From: CAVONV01 sp963697355
Lineage (GTDB): Bacteria > Acidobacteriota > Vicinamibacteria > Marinacidobacterales > DATDRI01
Direction: 5' to 3'
DNA length: 64,000 bases
Assembly (NCBI GenBank): GCA_963697355.1
Contig: CAVONV010000032.1
Coordinates: 434,001 to 498,000, forward strand
The notes under the pieces are model-generated. The model made no database searches, was not told where the DNA came from, and saw only the letters and a program-made list of their open reading frames with translations. This document shows, piece after piece, positions 55,219 to 63,545 of the stretch (position 1 is its first letter; every line of letters begins with the position of its first letter). Made by a program: the position numbers and the translations under genes.

Positions 55219-56493
55219 TCATCCTGGAAGCTCATCACCGACGATTCTCATCTCATTACCACTGAGCCTCCAGCTCGCCTCGAGAGCCACCAACCCGAAG
55301 CGTTCCTTGGTACCTCCCTCCAGCACCATGAAGCTCGCACAGTGTTCCCAATGGTCGTAGGCTTCGATCAGGTTCTCGTCATAGACGGCCGCCGTCACCA
55401 AGTAACTTCCCGGTATCAGGGGTAGACGCTCCGCAACATATGCGATAGAGCCTTCACCCTCCACGGATTCGATGACGAGCTCGCTCATCTTGGTGTTGGG
55501 ACCAGTCACGAGTGTACCGTCATCTCTATTGATGGCGACTCCAAACACCGGCCGGTCTACTCGAGACGGAGCCTCGAACTCGATGCGTATTCCAAGAGGA
55601 TCTCCGGTATGGAATGTGTTGGTCGGTTGACCTCTCGGCCCACTGACCGCAACGCGTTTGATTTTGATGTCGCCTGTGCCCCAGCGTTTGACATCCACAT
55701 GCTTTGCTTCACCGGCCGCAATCGAAGTCCGATAGCGGCTCAAAACGTCTGAGGCGGTTCCTTCCGCAACGATCCGTCCGTCCTCCACCAAGTAAACGCG
55801 GTCACACATCTGCTCTACCGTCAAGAGCTCGTGAGATACGAAGAGAACCGCCGCACCTGCTTGACGGATGGTGTTCACTCGCCGCAGGCATTTGCGGAAG
55901 AAATGATCGTCTCCCACGGCCAGCACTTCGTCGAGGACGAGTATCTCCGGGTCGAGGTGAACCGCGACGGAGAACGCCAATCGCATCTGCATGCCTGATG
56001 AGTAGGTCTTGAGCGGCATATCGATGAACCGGTCTATCTCAGCGAACTCCACGATGGCGTCTAAGCGCTCTCGCAGCTTCGCTCTCGGTAACCCCATGAG
56101 GGCTCCATTGAGGAAGATGTTGTCGCGTCCCGACAGCTCTGGATTGAAGCCCGTCCCCAACTCGAGTAGCGCTCGTAGGCGGCCGTTCACTTCGACCTGC
56201 CCCTCATCAGGGTAGTAGATACCGGCGACGACCTGGAGGAGTGTACTCTTACCCGATCCATTCGCCCCGATCAGGCCTACCATCTCGCCCGGCTTCACGA
56301 CTAATGAGACGTCCCTCAACGCCCAGAACTCCTCATAGGTGCGCCGCCCACCTCCCACCCAGGAGAGAAGCCGCTCCTTGAGTCCTTGCGGGCCGCGGTG
56401 GTACAGCCTGAATTTCTTCGAGACCCCGTGAACGGTGATGGCTGCGTCTGTGTTCAACACGACCTCGTTGCTATGCCCTCGACGCCTCGACAT
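55219..56493 (-). CDS. wzt: ABC transporter ATP-binding protein, Wzt type
   Basis: 424 residues. The ATPase domain has Walker A GANGSGKST (76-84), signature YSSGMQMRL, Walker B ILVLDEVLAVGD and switch His in FVSHE. It is of the polysaccharide/teichoic-acid exporter group (KERLLSWVGGG, FWALRDVSL). Residues about 270-424 are a C-terminal beta domain (IKIKRVAVSGPRGQPTN, GVAINRDDGTLVTGPNT, GSYLVTAAVYDENL) as in Wzt proteins that recognise the modified chain end. It works with the permease encoded 18 bases upstream. Confidence 0.9.
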   Translation of the reverse strand: MSRRRGHSNEVVLNTDAAITVHGVSKKFRLYHRGPQGLKERLLSWVGGGRRTYEEFWALRDVSLVVKPGEMVGLIGANGSGKSTLLQVVAGIYYPDEGQVEVNGRLRALLELGTGFNPELSGRDNIFLNGALMGLPRAKLRERLDAIVEFAEIDRFIDMPLKTYSSGMQMRLAFSVAVHLDPEILVLDEVLAVGDDHFFRKCLRRVNTIRQAGAAVLFVSHELLTVEQMCDRVYLVEDGRIVAEGTASDVLSRYRTSIAAGEAKHVDVKRWGTGDIKIKRVAVSGPRGQPTNTFHTGDPLGIRIEFEAPSRVDRPVFGVAINRDDGTLVTGPNTKMSELVIESVEGEGSIAYVAERLPLIPGSYLVTAAVYDENLIEAYDHWEHCASFMVLEGGTKERFGLVALEASWRLSGNEMRIVGDELPG

Positions 56494-56511
56494 CGACTAT
56501 CCGCGTCACTG

Positions 56512-57300
56512 CTACACGAATTCCGCAATGCGCCGTTCACCTTTCAGGAAAATCGCATACCCCACGACGAGCGACAGGAGAGCAAGCCCAACCACCAACA
56601 CCAACCGGGGCCATCCGGGGAATACCTGTTCGACCACGATTTCCTGGCAAGTCGATAGATAAACCGCAAGGGGGTTCGCGAGCGCGAACGGACGGAAGCG
56701 CTCCGGCACCATCTTCAGTGAGTAAAGGATCGGGGTGAGCCAGAACAGGAGCTGCAAAACTACACTGAGCAAGTGCTGAGTATCTCTAAGATAGACCTGC
56801 GCCGTCGCGACGGCAAGGGCAAGTCCCGCCGTAAAGACTACGAAACAAACCATGACGAGAGGCACTAGTAGGAACGTGGCGCCGATGCCCACCTGATAGT
56901 ATGCGAAAACCGGTACAACAACGAGATAGGCAATCGCGAAATGAATGAACTGAGAGAATGTCGTCACGAAAGGCAGAACCTCTCTCGGGAACGCCACCTT
57001 CTTCAGGAGATTCCCCTGCTGGGCTAACGCACCAGCCGCTTGATTCAAAGATGAGGAAAAAAACACCCAAGGCAAAACCCCAGAGAGCAAAAACATTCCA
57101 TAGTGTTCCATCCGCACGCGGATGATGTAGCTCAGCGCAACGACATAGACGGCCGCCAGCGCCAAAGGGTGCATCAAAGACCACAAGATGCCAAGCACCG
57201 ATCCCTTGTATCGGAGCCGCAAATCGCTCCCCACCAAGACGAAAAACAGCTCTCGCCATTGCCAAAGGTCGACGAGTCTTCGGAATAACTGTTTATGCAT
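56512..57300 (-). CDS. wzm: ABC transporter permease, Wzm type
   Basis: 262 residues from the ATG at 57300 (longer frames lack conserved sequence). N-terminal WQWRELFFVLVGSDLRLRYKGSVLG is the ABC-2 polysaccharide exporter signature, followed by six membrane helices (LYSLKMVPERFRPFALANPLAVYL near the end). It exports lipid-linked polysaccharide across the inner membrane together with Wzt. The two genes are co-oriented and closely spaced. Confidence 0.9.
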   Translation of the reverse strand: MHKQLFRRLVDLWQWRELFFVLVGSDLRLRYKGSVLGILWSLMHPLALAAVYVVALSYIIRVRMEHYGMFLLSGVLPWVFFSSSLNQAAGALAQQGNLLKKVAFPREVLPFVTTFSQFIHFAIAYLVVVPVFAYYQVGIGATFLLVPLVMVCFVVFTAGLALAVATAQVYLRDTQHLLSVVLQLLFWLTPILYSLKMVPERFRPFALANPLAVYLSTCQEIVVEQVFPGWPRLVLVVGLALLSLVVGYAIFLKGERRIAEFV

Positions 57301-57325
57301 GGTGCCGCTGGTTTCCAGGAATATG

Positions 57326-58006
57326 CTAAGAGCTCTCGTCCGGACTATCTCCCCCCAAAAAGGCGAAAAATCGATGGAAGAACAGGACAATGCCGAGATT
57401 ACAGAGAACCCAAACCGCTATCAAAAACGGCTCACTCCCAAAAAAATATGGTTTGCCAGCCAAGACGTCGTCGAGTTTTTGAAAGACCGTACTCGTATAG
57501 TAGAGCTCGAACCGGAGATCCGAATCCTTCGGCAGATCTTTTGCGTAGGCATTCCCATCCGGATACGGACTCCCGTTCGCCACCGCAAGGAGAATCGGCG
57601 ACGAGCTCGGCTCGATCGCCGCCACAAAGAAATGGTGGGCGTAGCCGGCTGAATCCTCGATGGGAGGAAAGCGAAAATCCATCCACCCACTTTTGTCTGC
57701 CGTCCGTTCTTCAGCCCAATATTCTTTTCCCTCTCGTCCGGCACGCTGCAGATGGAACTCCAGTCGCGTTTCTTCCGATCCTTCGGGCACCCCGATGAAC
57801 AGACGTATCCGAGTCAGATTCTTACCATGTGCCAAAAACGTTTGGCCCACCACGCGACCCATCTGCAAGGGAATACCATAGTCATGCTCGAACGGCCGGA
57901 CGCCTTGCGCCTCGTACCGTTTTACGAAGATCCAATAAGTCTCCAGGATCAGGAAGACGGCGAACAGGACTATCCAGAGCTTGCGTAGAGACATGAGACG
58001 ACGCAT
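57326..58006 (-). CDS. Bitopic membrane protein with periplasmic beta domain
   Basis: 226 residues from the ATG at 58006. One helix at each end (IVLFAVFLILETYWIFV and AVWVLCNLGIVLFFHRFFAFL) encloses about 150 residues of beta structure (LTRIRLFIGVPEGSEETRLEFHL, GWMDFRFPPIEDSAGYAHHFF). The layout matches the N-terminal beta portions of the GT-C-like proteins at 3673 and 49486, but without the membrane domain. It is 25 bases from Wzm, so an accessory role in export is possible. Function unknown. Confidence 0.72.
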   Translation of the reverse strand: MRRLMSLRKLWIVLFAVFLILETYWIFVKRYEAQGVRPFEHDYGIPLQMGRVVGQTFLAHGKNLTRIRLFIGVPEGSEETRLEFHLQRAGREGKEYWAEERTADKSGWMDFRFPPIEDSAGYAHHFFVAAIEPSSSPILLAVANGSPYPDGNAYAKDLPKDSDLRFELYYTSTVFQKLDDVLAGKPYFFGSEPFLIAVWVLCNLGIVLFFHRFFAFLGGDSPDESS

Positions 58007-58167
58007 GAGTTTATGCCACTTGAACCCGATTGTCAGCACTGAGCCTGCAGAACGCCAAGTTGCGAAGAACAGATACAGCGAACGCCTTCGCAAGGTAGCA
58101 CTGAAGGCACATCATGCCAGATGGTTGACTCCAACGCCATTACCTTCTATATTTCCTTCCCACGATC

Positions 58168-59598
58168 ATGACGCCTCGCAGCAACGTTCAAACGATTCTG
58201 GCACTTGTGTTTACCGATATGATCGCACTCGTCATTACTTACCATTTGGCCATTCGCTTCCGGATTTCGATGAACGCCTTCTTTGGCCAAGCATTCGACA
58301 TCGAGACGTCCTATTTGCTTCTACCACCCTTCTTTTTGATCCTGACTATTGCTCTCATGTCTTTTTTGCTCATAGGACTCTACGATCACACAAAGACCCA
58401 TAACAATCTAGAGTTGATTGGGAGGATCGTCTCAGGCGCCATGTTGGCCATCACGCTCCTCATTGCCGTATCCTTTTTCTTCAGCCGCAACCTATACTCG
58501 CGGTCTCTGATGGGCTTCCTCCTCGCTACCGCGATCCTTGTAGTGGGCGTCGCACGTCTACTCACCAAATGGGCACTAGCCCACGCTAGGAGCCGAGGAC
58601 TTGCGGTCAGCAAAGTCGCCATTATCGGGAACGGAAGTGGGGCCGCGAGACTCGCCGAAAGGCTCGATTTCCCAGGAAGTCAGCTGAAAGTCGAAGGAAC
58701 CATCCGAACTAGCGGGCACGTCGTGGCTGGCAGTGAGGAGCGTCGCGTTCTCGGTCCTCTCGAGCATCTAGAGAACGTCATCAACGAGCACCAGCTTCGT
58801 CAGATTGTGCTGAGCGACGAAGATTTTTCCGACGTTGACATTGCCACGATCGCGAGTGTTTGCGAGAAAATGGATGTGAGGTTGGACAAGACAGCGGGGC
58901 TTTTCGCGGCCACACCTAAACAGGTTTCGGTCATTAACGGCATCCCCCTCTTGAATCTCGTTAGCCTCGGCGAGTCTCGCTGGGATCACGTCATCAAACG
59001 CTCCATGGACATTGCCCTCTCTGTTTTCCTGATCTTGTTACTATCACCGCTCTTGCTGATTATTCCGCTTGCCATTCGCTTGGATTCCAAAGGCCCAGTG
59101 ATGTTCTTACAACGGCGCCGAGGAAGAGGCGGCCGCTACTTCACCATGCTGAAGTTCCGGTCGATGAAAACGGACGCGGAACAGGACCGAGAGCTGCTAG
59201 GCGAGCTCAACGAAAAAGACGGCGCTCTTTTCAAGATGCGTCAAGATCCCCGAGTGACTCGCGTTGGACGAATCCTGCGGCGCTTTAGCTTGGACGAGCT
59301 CCCCCAATTGGTGAACGTCTTGCTCGGAGAGATGAGCTTCGTGGGACCTCGCCCCCTTCCTGTTGAAGATATCGAGTCGAATCTAGAGGACCCACGATTG
59401 TCCTATTGGATTGAAGAGCGCGAGAACGTAACCCCTGGAATCACGGGGCTCTGGCAGGTAAGGGGAAGAAGCAACCTCAGCTTCAAGGAAATGGCGGTTC
59501 TCGACGTTTTGTACGTCAAGAGCTGGTCTCTTTTCATGGATTTCCAGATTTTGGCTAAGACCATCCCGGTGGTGCTACTTGGGAAAGGCGCTTACTGA
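58168..59598 (+). CDS. Polyprenyl-phosphate phosphoglycosyltransferase (WbaP/WcaJ type)
   Basis: 476 residues. Four N-terminal helices, a Rossmann-like CoA-binding-type domain (VAIIGNGSGAARLAERL) and the bacterial sugar transferase domain from about 270: a re-entrant helix (RSMDIALSVFLILLLSPLLL), MLKFRSMKTDAEQD, the catalytic Asp-Glu in SLDELPQLVNVL, GEMSFVGPRPLP and TPGITGLWQVRGRSN. It transfers a sugar 1-phosphate from UDP-sugar to undecaprenyl phosphate, the first step of the repeat unit. It is divergent from the membrane protein at 57326-58006. Confidence 0.92.
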   Translation: MTPRSNVQTILALVFTDMIALVITYHLAIRFRISMNAFFGQAFDIETSYLLLPPFFLILTIALMSFLLIGLYDHTKTHNNLELIGRIVSGAMLAITLLIAVSFFFSRNLYSRSLMGFLLATAILVVGVARLLTKWALAHARSRGLAVSKVAIIGNGSGAARLAERLDFPGSQLKVEGTIRTSGHVVAGSEERRVLGPLEHLENVINEHQLRQIVLSDEDFSDVDIATIASVCEKMDVRLDKTAGLFAATPKQVSVINGIPLLNLVSLGESRWDHVIKRSMDIALSVFLILLLSPLLLIIPLAIRLDSKGPVMFLQRRRGRGGRYFTMLKFRSMKTDAEQDRELLGELNEKDGALFKMRQDPRVTRVGRILRRFSLDELPQLVNVLLGEMSFVGPRPLPVEDIESNLEDPRLSYWIEERENVTPGITGLWQVRGRSNLSFKEMAVLDVLYVKSWSLFMDFQILAKTIPVVLLGKGAY

Positions 59599-59647
59599 TT
59601 CATTTGACGACAAATAGACCTTGCACTCCTCCGTTCAAGAGACCTTC

Positions 59648-61006
59648 ATGTTACGAAGCACTCGTCTTCCTCTGATTGGGACCTTTGTCGGTCTCTTTTT
59701 GCTGAAGTAGTTCCTTTACATGTTGGTGATACCCCCATGGCAAATACCTGATGAGGCGACTCACTTCGAGTACGCCTATCTGCTATACCTCGAGAAGAAT
59801 CCCTTGGTGACGGTTCAGTCTAATCCTAACCTGCAGGAACAGATTCTCCTGAGTATGCGACAATTCCGTTTCTGGACCTTTCTGCCTTTTCCGGAACCGG
59901 CGGCATTGGCAAAGACGTTCAGAGACGATTTCTTCCTGAGACAAGCGCCTTCTCAGATCGATCGCTCCCCGCCCTTGTACTACATTCTAGGATCGCTATG
60001 GCTTCATCTCTTCTCGCCAAAAACACTACTCGAAGCACTCTTCTTGTTGCGACTCTATTCCATTGTCTTGACGACTCTATTCGTGCTGATACTGTCTCAA
60101 CTCGTACGCTGGGCGTTCCCTGATCGCATCGAACTGCAAATGGGGGCAATGGCCTTTGCAGTCTTCATTCCTCAGTTTTCTTTCATCGGTGCCGGTGTAA
60201 ACACCGATAACGCCATTGTTCTCTTCTACGCAGCGACCATGGCGGCGGGTGTAATGGCCGCCACGACCAAGCATCGCATCTGGTTCGCGTTACTCATTAT
60301 CGCCGTCATCGCCAGCGTACTTTCCAAGAAGACCGGCCTAGCAGCCATCCCACTCGCCGCTTTCAGCATTCTTCTGGGGTACAGATGGAATCGTCAAAGA
60401 CTTTCGCACGGTCTTCTTCTTATCGCCTTTCTACCGATAGCACTCCTGCTGATTCATGTTTTCCTGACTTGGTATGCCACGGAGACAACGCACACGATCG
60501 TGATGAGCGCACATTATGTCTGGTAGCAACTGAGCGAGATGCAAAGCCTCGGTGACGGCCAACCCCTGGCCGTCACCGGCTCATACCTACTCGAGAGCTT
60601 CTGGGGGCGATTCGGATGGTTGAGCATAAGGCTCCCCAATGGTATCTACCTATCCACATGGATCTTCATGATATTCATTGTCGCCGGCGCCGCGACGATA
60701 TTAGCGCTGAAAGGCAAGAGAAGCCCGGACGACAAGGCGAAGGCCACACGAGCCATTGTCACCTTCGCAGGTATCTTGGTTCTATTGGCGCTGCTCATCC
60801 GAAATATGGGCGACTTCCAACCCCAGGGAAGATACCTGTTTCCAGCGCTTCCTGCTTTCGCCTTATGGTTCGCGGCAGGTATCTCCCTCCTGCCAAAACG
60901 CACCCGCCCGTGGGTCCTGGTGGCGCTCATCGGCTGGTTGTGCTTCTTCGACTTAACGGCCCTTCTAAGATATGTATTGCCCGTCTTCTACACCCGAGTC
61001 CCATGA
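59648..61006 (+). pseudogene. DUF2142-like membrane protein gene with two in-frame TAG codons
   Basis: One reading frame from ATG 59648 to 61006 (452 codons) is colinear with the intact paralogue at 45400-46773 (457 residues) and interrupted only by TAG at 59708-59710 and TAG at 60524-60526. Flanks match: FLLK*FLYMLVIPPWQIPDE against FLLKLMLYALVTPPWQVPDE, and SAHYVW*QLSEM against SAGIVWRRLFDSS. There are no frameshifts. Other genes here (for example those ending at 7363, 8769, 13109 and 19991) use TAG as stop, so the codon is not reassigned genome-wide. A young pseudogene or occasional readthrough. Confidence 0.85.
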
Positions 61007-61010
61007 CGAT

Positions 61011-61787
61011 CTAGCTTCTCCATCGCTGGAGGAGGACTCTCCAAAGAAACGCAGGATTTCCCAGAAGATAACGCTTCCAGAGCCTGGAAGGCTCGATAAG
61101 GAGGCGCCCCAACCACTCGAGCCCAGAGTCCGTCATCCAGCGCGGCGCCCGGCGCAAGCTGCCTGATGCATAGTCGAGCGCAGCCCCGCCGGCGAGAGCA
61201 ATGTCGGCGTTGATGTGGTCCCAGTTTTCCATCAACCAGTGTTCTTGCAGCGGCATGCCGAAAGCCACGAGTAGTACATTAGGAGCAGTGCGGTTGATGT
61301 CTTGAACCACCGATTCATTCTCTCGACTAGCGGGAGTTTTGTCGAAGTAACCATGTCGAGTGCCGACAATGCGAATTCCGGGGTAGCGACTTCTCAAACG
61401 GAGCGCGGCTTTTTCGGCAACACCGGGTTTGGCTCCTAAGAAATAAAGCGTCCACTGCTCCCGTTCGGCGAGATCTGCTAGTTCCCAGATCCAGTCCGCG
61501 TAAGTGATCCGCTGTCTGATGCGCTTGCCGAGTATTCGAGCACCAAGAATGACGCCACTCCCATCACAAAAGACGATAGTGGCCTTGTTGAGCAACTCCT
61601 TCAGCCACGGAAGGCGCGCGGCCAAATTGAGACAATGGACGTTTACATTTAGGACGAGTCCGTGTGCCTTGTCTCGAATCATGCCCGCCATTCGCTCATG
61701 AAGAATGCGCAGGTCCAGATTGTCCACGGGAACACCAAGGATGAAGACACGCTCCCCATCAGATCTTGGGGCCTGATTTCCCGTCAT
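61011..61787 (-). CDS. WecG/TagA/CpsF-family glycosyltransferase
   Basis: 258 residues, the family's normal length. VLNVNVHCLNLAARLP and the Asp75 site VFCDGSGVI correspond to the conserved Thr/Asn region and catalytic Asp of TagA. YFLGAKPGVAEKAALRL and LLVAFGMPLQEHWL are family signatures, and the C-terminal arm (EPSRLWKRYLLGNPAFL) is present. GT26 enzymes add the second sugar to an undecaprenyl-diphosphate-linked sugar. This fits directly after the phosphoglycosyltransferase at 58168. It is convergent with the damaged DUF2142-like gene, only 4 bases away. Confidence 0.92.
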   Translation of the reverse strand: MTGNQAPRSDGERVFILGVPVDNLDLRILHERMAGMIRDKAHGLVLNVNVHCLNLAARLPWLKELLNKATIVFCDGSGVILGARILGKRIRQRITYADWIWELADLAEREQWTLYFLGAKPGVAEKAALRLRSRYPGIRIVGTRHGYFDKTPASRENESVVQDINRTAPNVLLVAFGMPLQEHWLMENWDHINADIALAGGAALDYASGSLRRAPRWMTDSGLEWLGRLLIEPSRLWKRYLLGNPAFLWRVLLQRWRS

Positions 61788-61893
61788 CCTGCTTTCACTC
61801 CTGTTCCAATCTACCGGGTGTCACGGCACCGAACCTTTTGGTGAAGGAAGTCTTTCGATATTATTGGGGATAACCATCGAAGTGAATCTCCGT

Positions 61894-63468
61894 TCAGTGA
61901 GTTTTGCTCATCTTTTGCATCGCACGGGCCCGCAAACTTCTGAGCACCATGAGATCCGATTCTTCCAATCCCAGAACATAGAGGCTTCCACCATAGGTAA
62001 GTAAAAATACCGGAAGACCCATACCCATAGCCAGCCAGTCCGACATAGGTCGGCCAAGCCAAAGGATGACTGCAGTGACGCAAACCGCAATTCCAGCTCC
62101 CGCGACGGGCTTGAGTAGCTTTCGGTCATAACACCAGATCCCGAACACCCAGAACACTTGAAATGCTCTCAAGAGATTGACCGATGCAGTGGCGATCCCA
62201 CCGCTCAGCGCTGCACCGACTATGCCAAACCGCGGTATCAGAATGAAGCCGAGAAAAAGGCTGAGGCCGATGCTCAACAGTGAATTGACCAAATTCAATC
62301 CCGGACGACCCGACATCGTTATTACGGTCTCGACGGGACCGGTGGCCGTGCTAATGAGCTGGGCGATTGCCAGGATCACGAGAGCGGGAGCGGCGTCGCG
62401 AAAATCACTCCCAAAAAGCCTCACGATAGGCCCCGAGAACGTAATGATCACTAACGATGCCGGTAGACTCGCCGTAAGGCCCCATCGGGTGACGGTCGAC
62501 ATCAACTCCTGGAGCTCGGTCTTCCGCTGACGAACGGCCAGATCGGCGATAAAGGGAGAAAAGACGACCCCCAGGCCGTCGAGAAAAGCGTAAACGAGGA
62601 GCGACGTTCGCGATGCGACGTTGAAGACTCCACTCGCCCCGACAGATCTCAATGCGGCGAGGAGGTAGATTTCCACCTGATTTCTCGAAACGTTGAGCAA
62701 GTTGTGCAGCATAACGGGAATCGAGAAAGTCATTAGCTCGCGGAACGGAAAAACCGGAGAAACGTCTCCTAGAGCTCGTACGAACAGGTGGTAGACCCGC
62801 CAACTCAGGAGAAGGAGAGTCGCAAGGGCTGCCAGCACACAGGCCCAGATGACACCGAGCAGCTTCCCCCCGGCGATCAGGACCGCGCTCACAAGAAGCA
62901 ACCTAAACAAAGGCCCACAGACATCAACAATGAAGAATCGATCCTGGGCACGTTTAACGGCTTCTGCCACGGCACCGATCTGATAGGTCAGAGCCCACAG
63001 GGAAATCCAACAGGCGAAGCCCCACAAGTAATCTGGAAACTGCATTGGCGCATTGAGCAGGTTGGTCAATGGATGAGCGAGCACCATCACGAGAGTTCCG
63101 GCAATCAAACCGGTCACGAGAACGATCATCACCGAGGCAAGAAAAGCGCCCCACTCGCGACTCTGGTCGCCCCTCCCCCGATACACGGCGATGAAGCGCA
63201 CGATGCCCCGATTTAGACCGAGGAGCGCTACGCTGCCGGCCAAATGCACCAATGCAAAACCGACGACGTACAGACCATAGTCGTTGAGTCGGAGTCCTCG
63301 CGCCATGACGAGAGCAAGGCAATAGCCGAGCACCATGGACGAGACACGACCCAATAGACCGGCGCCGCCACCCCACGCGATAGAGGTGGCCTCACGAAGG
63401 TGGGTGCTTGATTTCTCCGTCTGCAATGTTGGATTCCTTGGCTTCCGAGAAGATGGTGTGGCTCTCAC
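61894..63468 (-). CDS. Wzx-type polysaccharide flippase
   Basis: 524 residues starting at GTG 63468, with twelve to fourteen membrane helices. The N-terminal SIAWGGGAGLLGRVSSMVLGY, the Arg in GLNRGIVRFIAVYRG, and FSIPVMLHNLLNVSRNQVEIYLL with the later VFSPFIADLAVRQRKTELQELM are typical of the MOP-superfamily polysaccharide transporter group. It would flip lipid-linked repeat units across the inner membrane. Together with WbaP-like, WecG-like and Wzy-like genes it implies a Wzx/Wzy-type pathway beside the ABC exporter. Confidence 0.88.
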   Translation of the reverse strand: MRATPSSRKPRNPTLQTEKSSTHLREATSIAWGGGAGLLGRVSSMVLGYCLALVMARGLRLNDYGLYVVGFALVHLAGSVALLGLNRGIVRFIAVYRGRGDQSREWGAFLASVMIVLVTGLIAGTLVMVLAHPLTNLLNAPMQFPDYLWGFACWISLWALTYQIGAVAEAVKRAQDRFFIVDVCGPLFRLLLVSAVLIAGGKLLGVIWACVLAALATLLLLSWRVYHLFVRALGDVSPVFPFRELMTFSIPVMLHNLLNVSRNQVEIYLLAALRSVGASGVFNVASRTSLLVYAFLDGLGVVFSPFIADLAVRQRKTELQELMSTVTRWGLTASLPASLVIITFSGPIVRLFGSDFRDAAPALVILAIAQLISTATGPVETVITMSGRPGLNLVNSLLSIGLSLFLGFILIPRFGIVGAALSGGIATASVNLLRAFQVFWVFGIWCYDRKLLKPVAGAGIAVCVTAVILWLGRPMSDWLAMGMGLPVFLLTYGGSLYVLGLEESDLMVLRSLRARAMQKMSKTH

Positions 63469-63545
63469 TCAAAGGTGAGTTTTGGAAGCCGCCAGAAGCT
63501 GGGAGTCTTCTGATTCAAAGGCTGCGGCGTTCTCGAGGTCTAGAA

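Noticed and set aside
59708..60526. Genome-wide reassignment of TAG to an amino acid
   Set aside because: TAG ends several intact genes in this window (for example at 7363, 8769, 13109 and 19991), so it is used as a normal stop.
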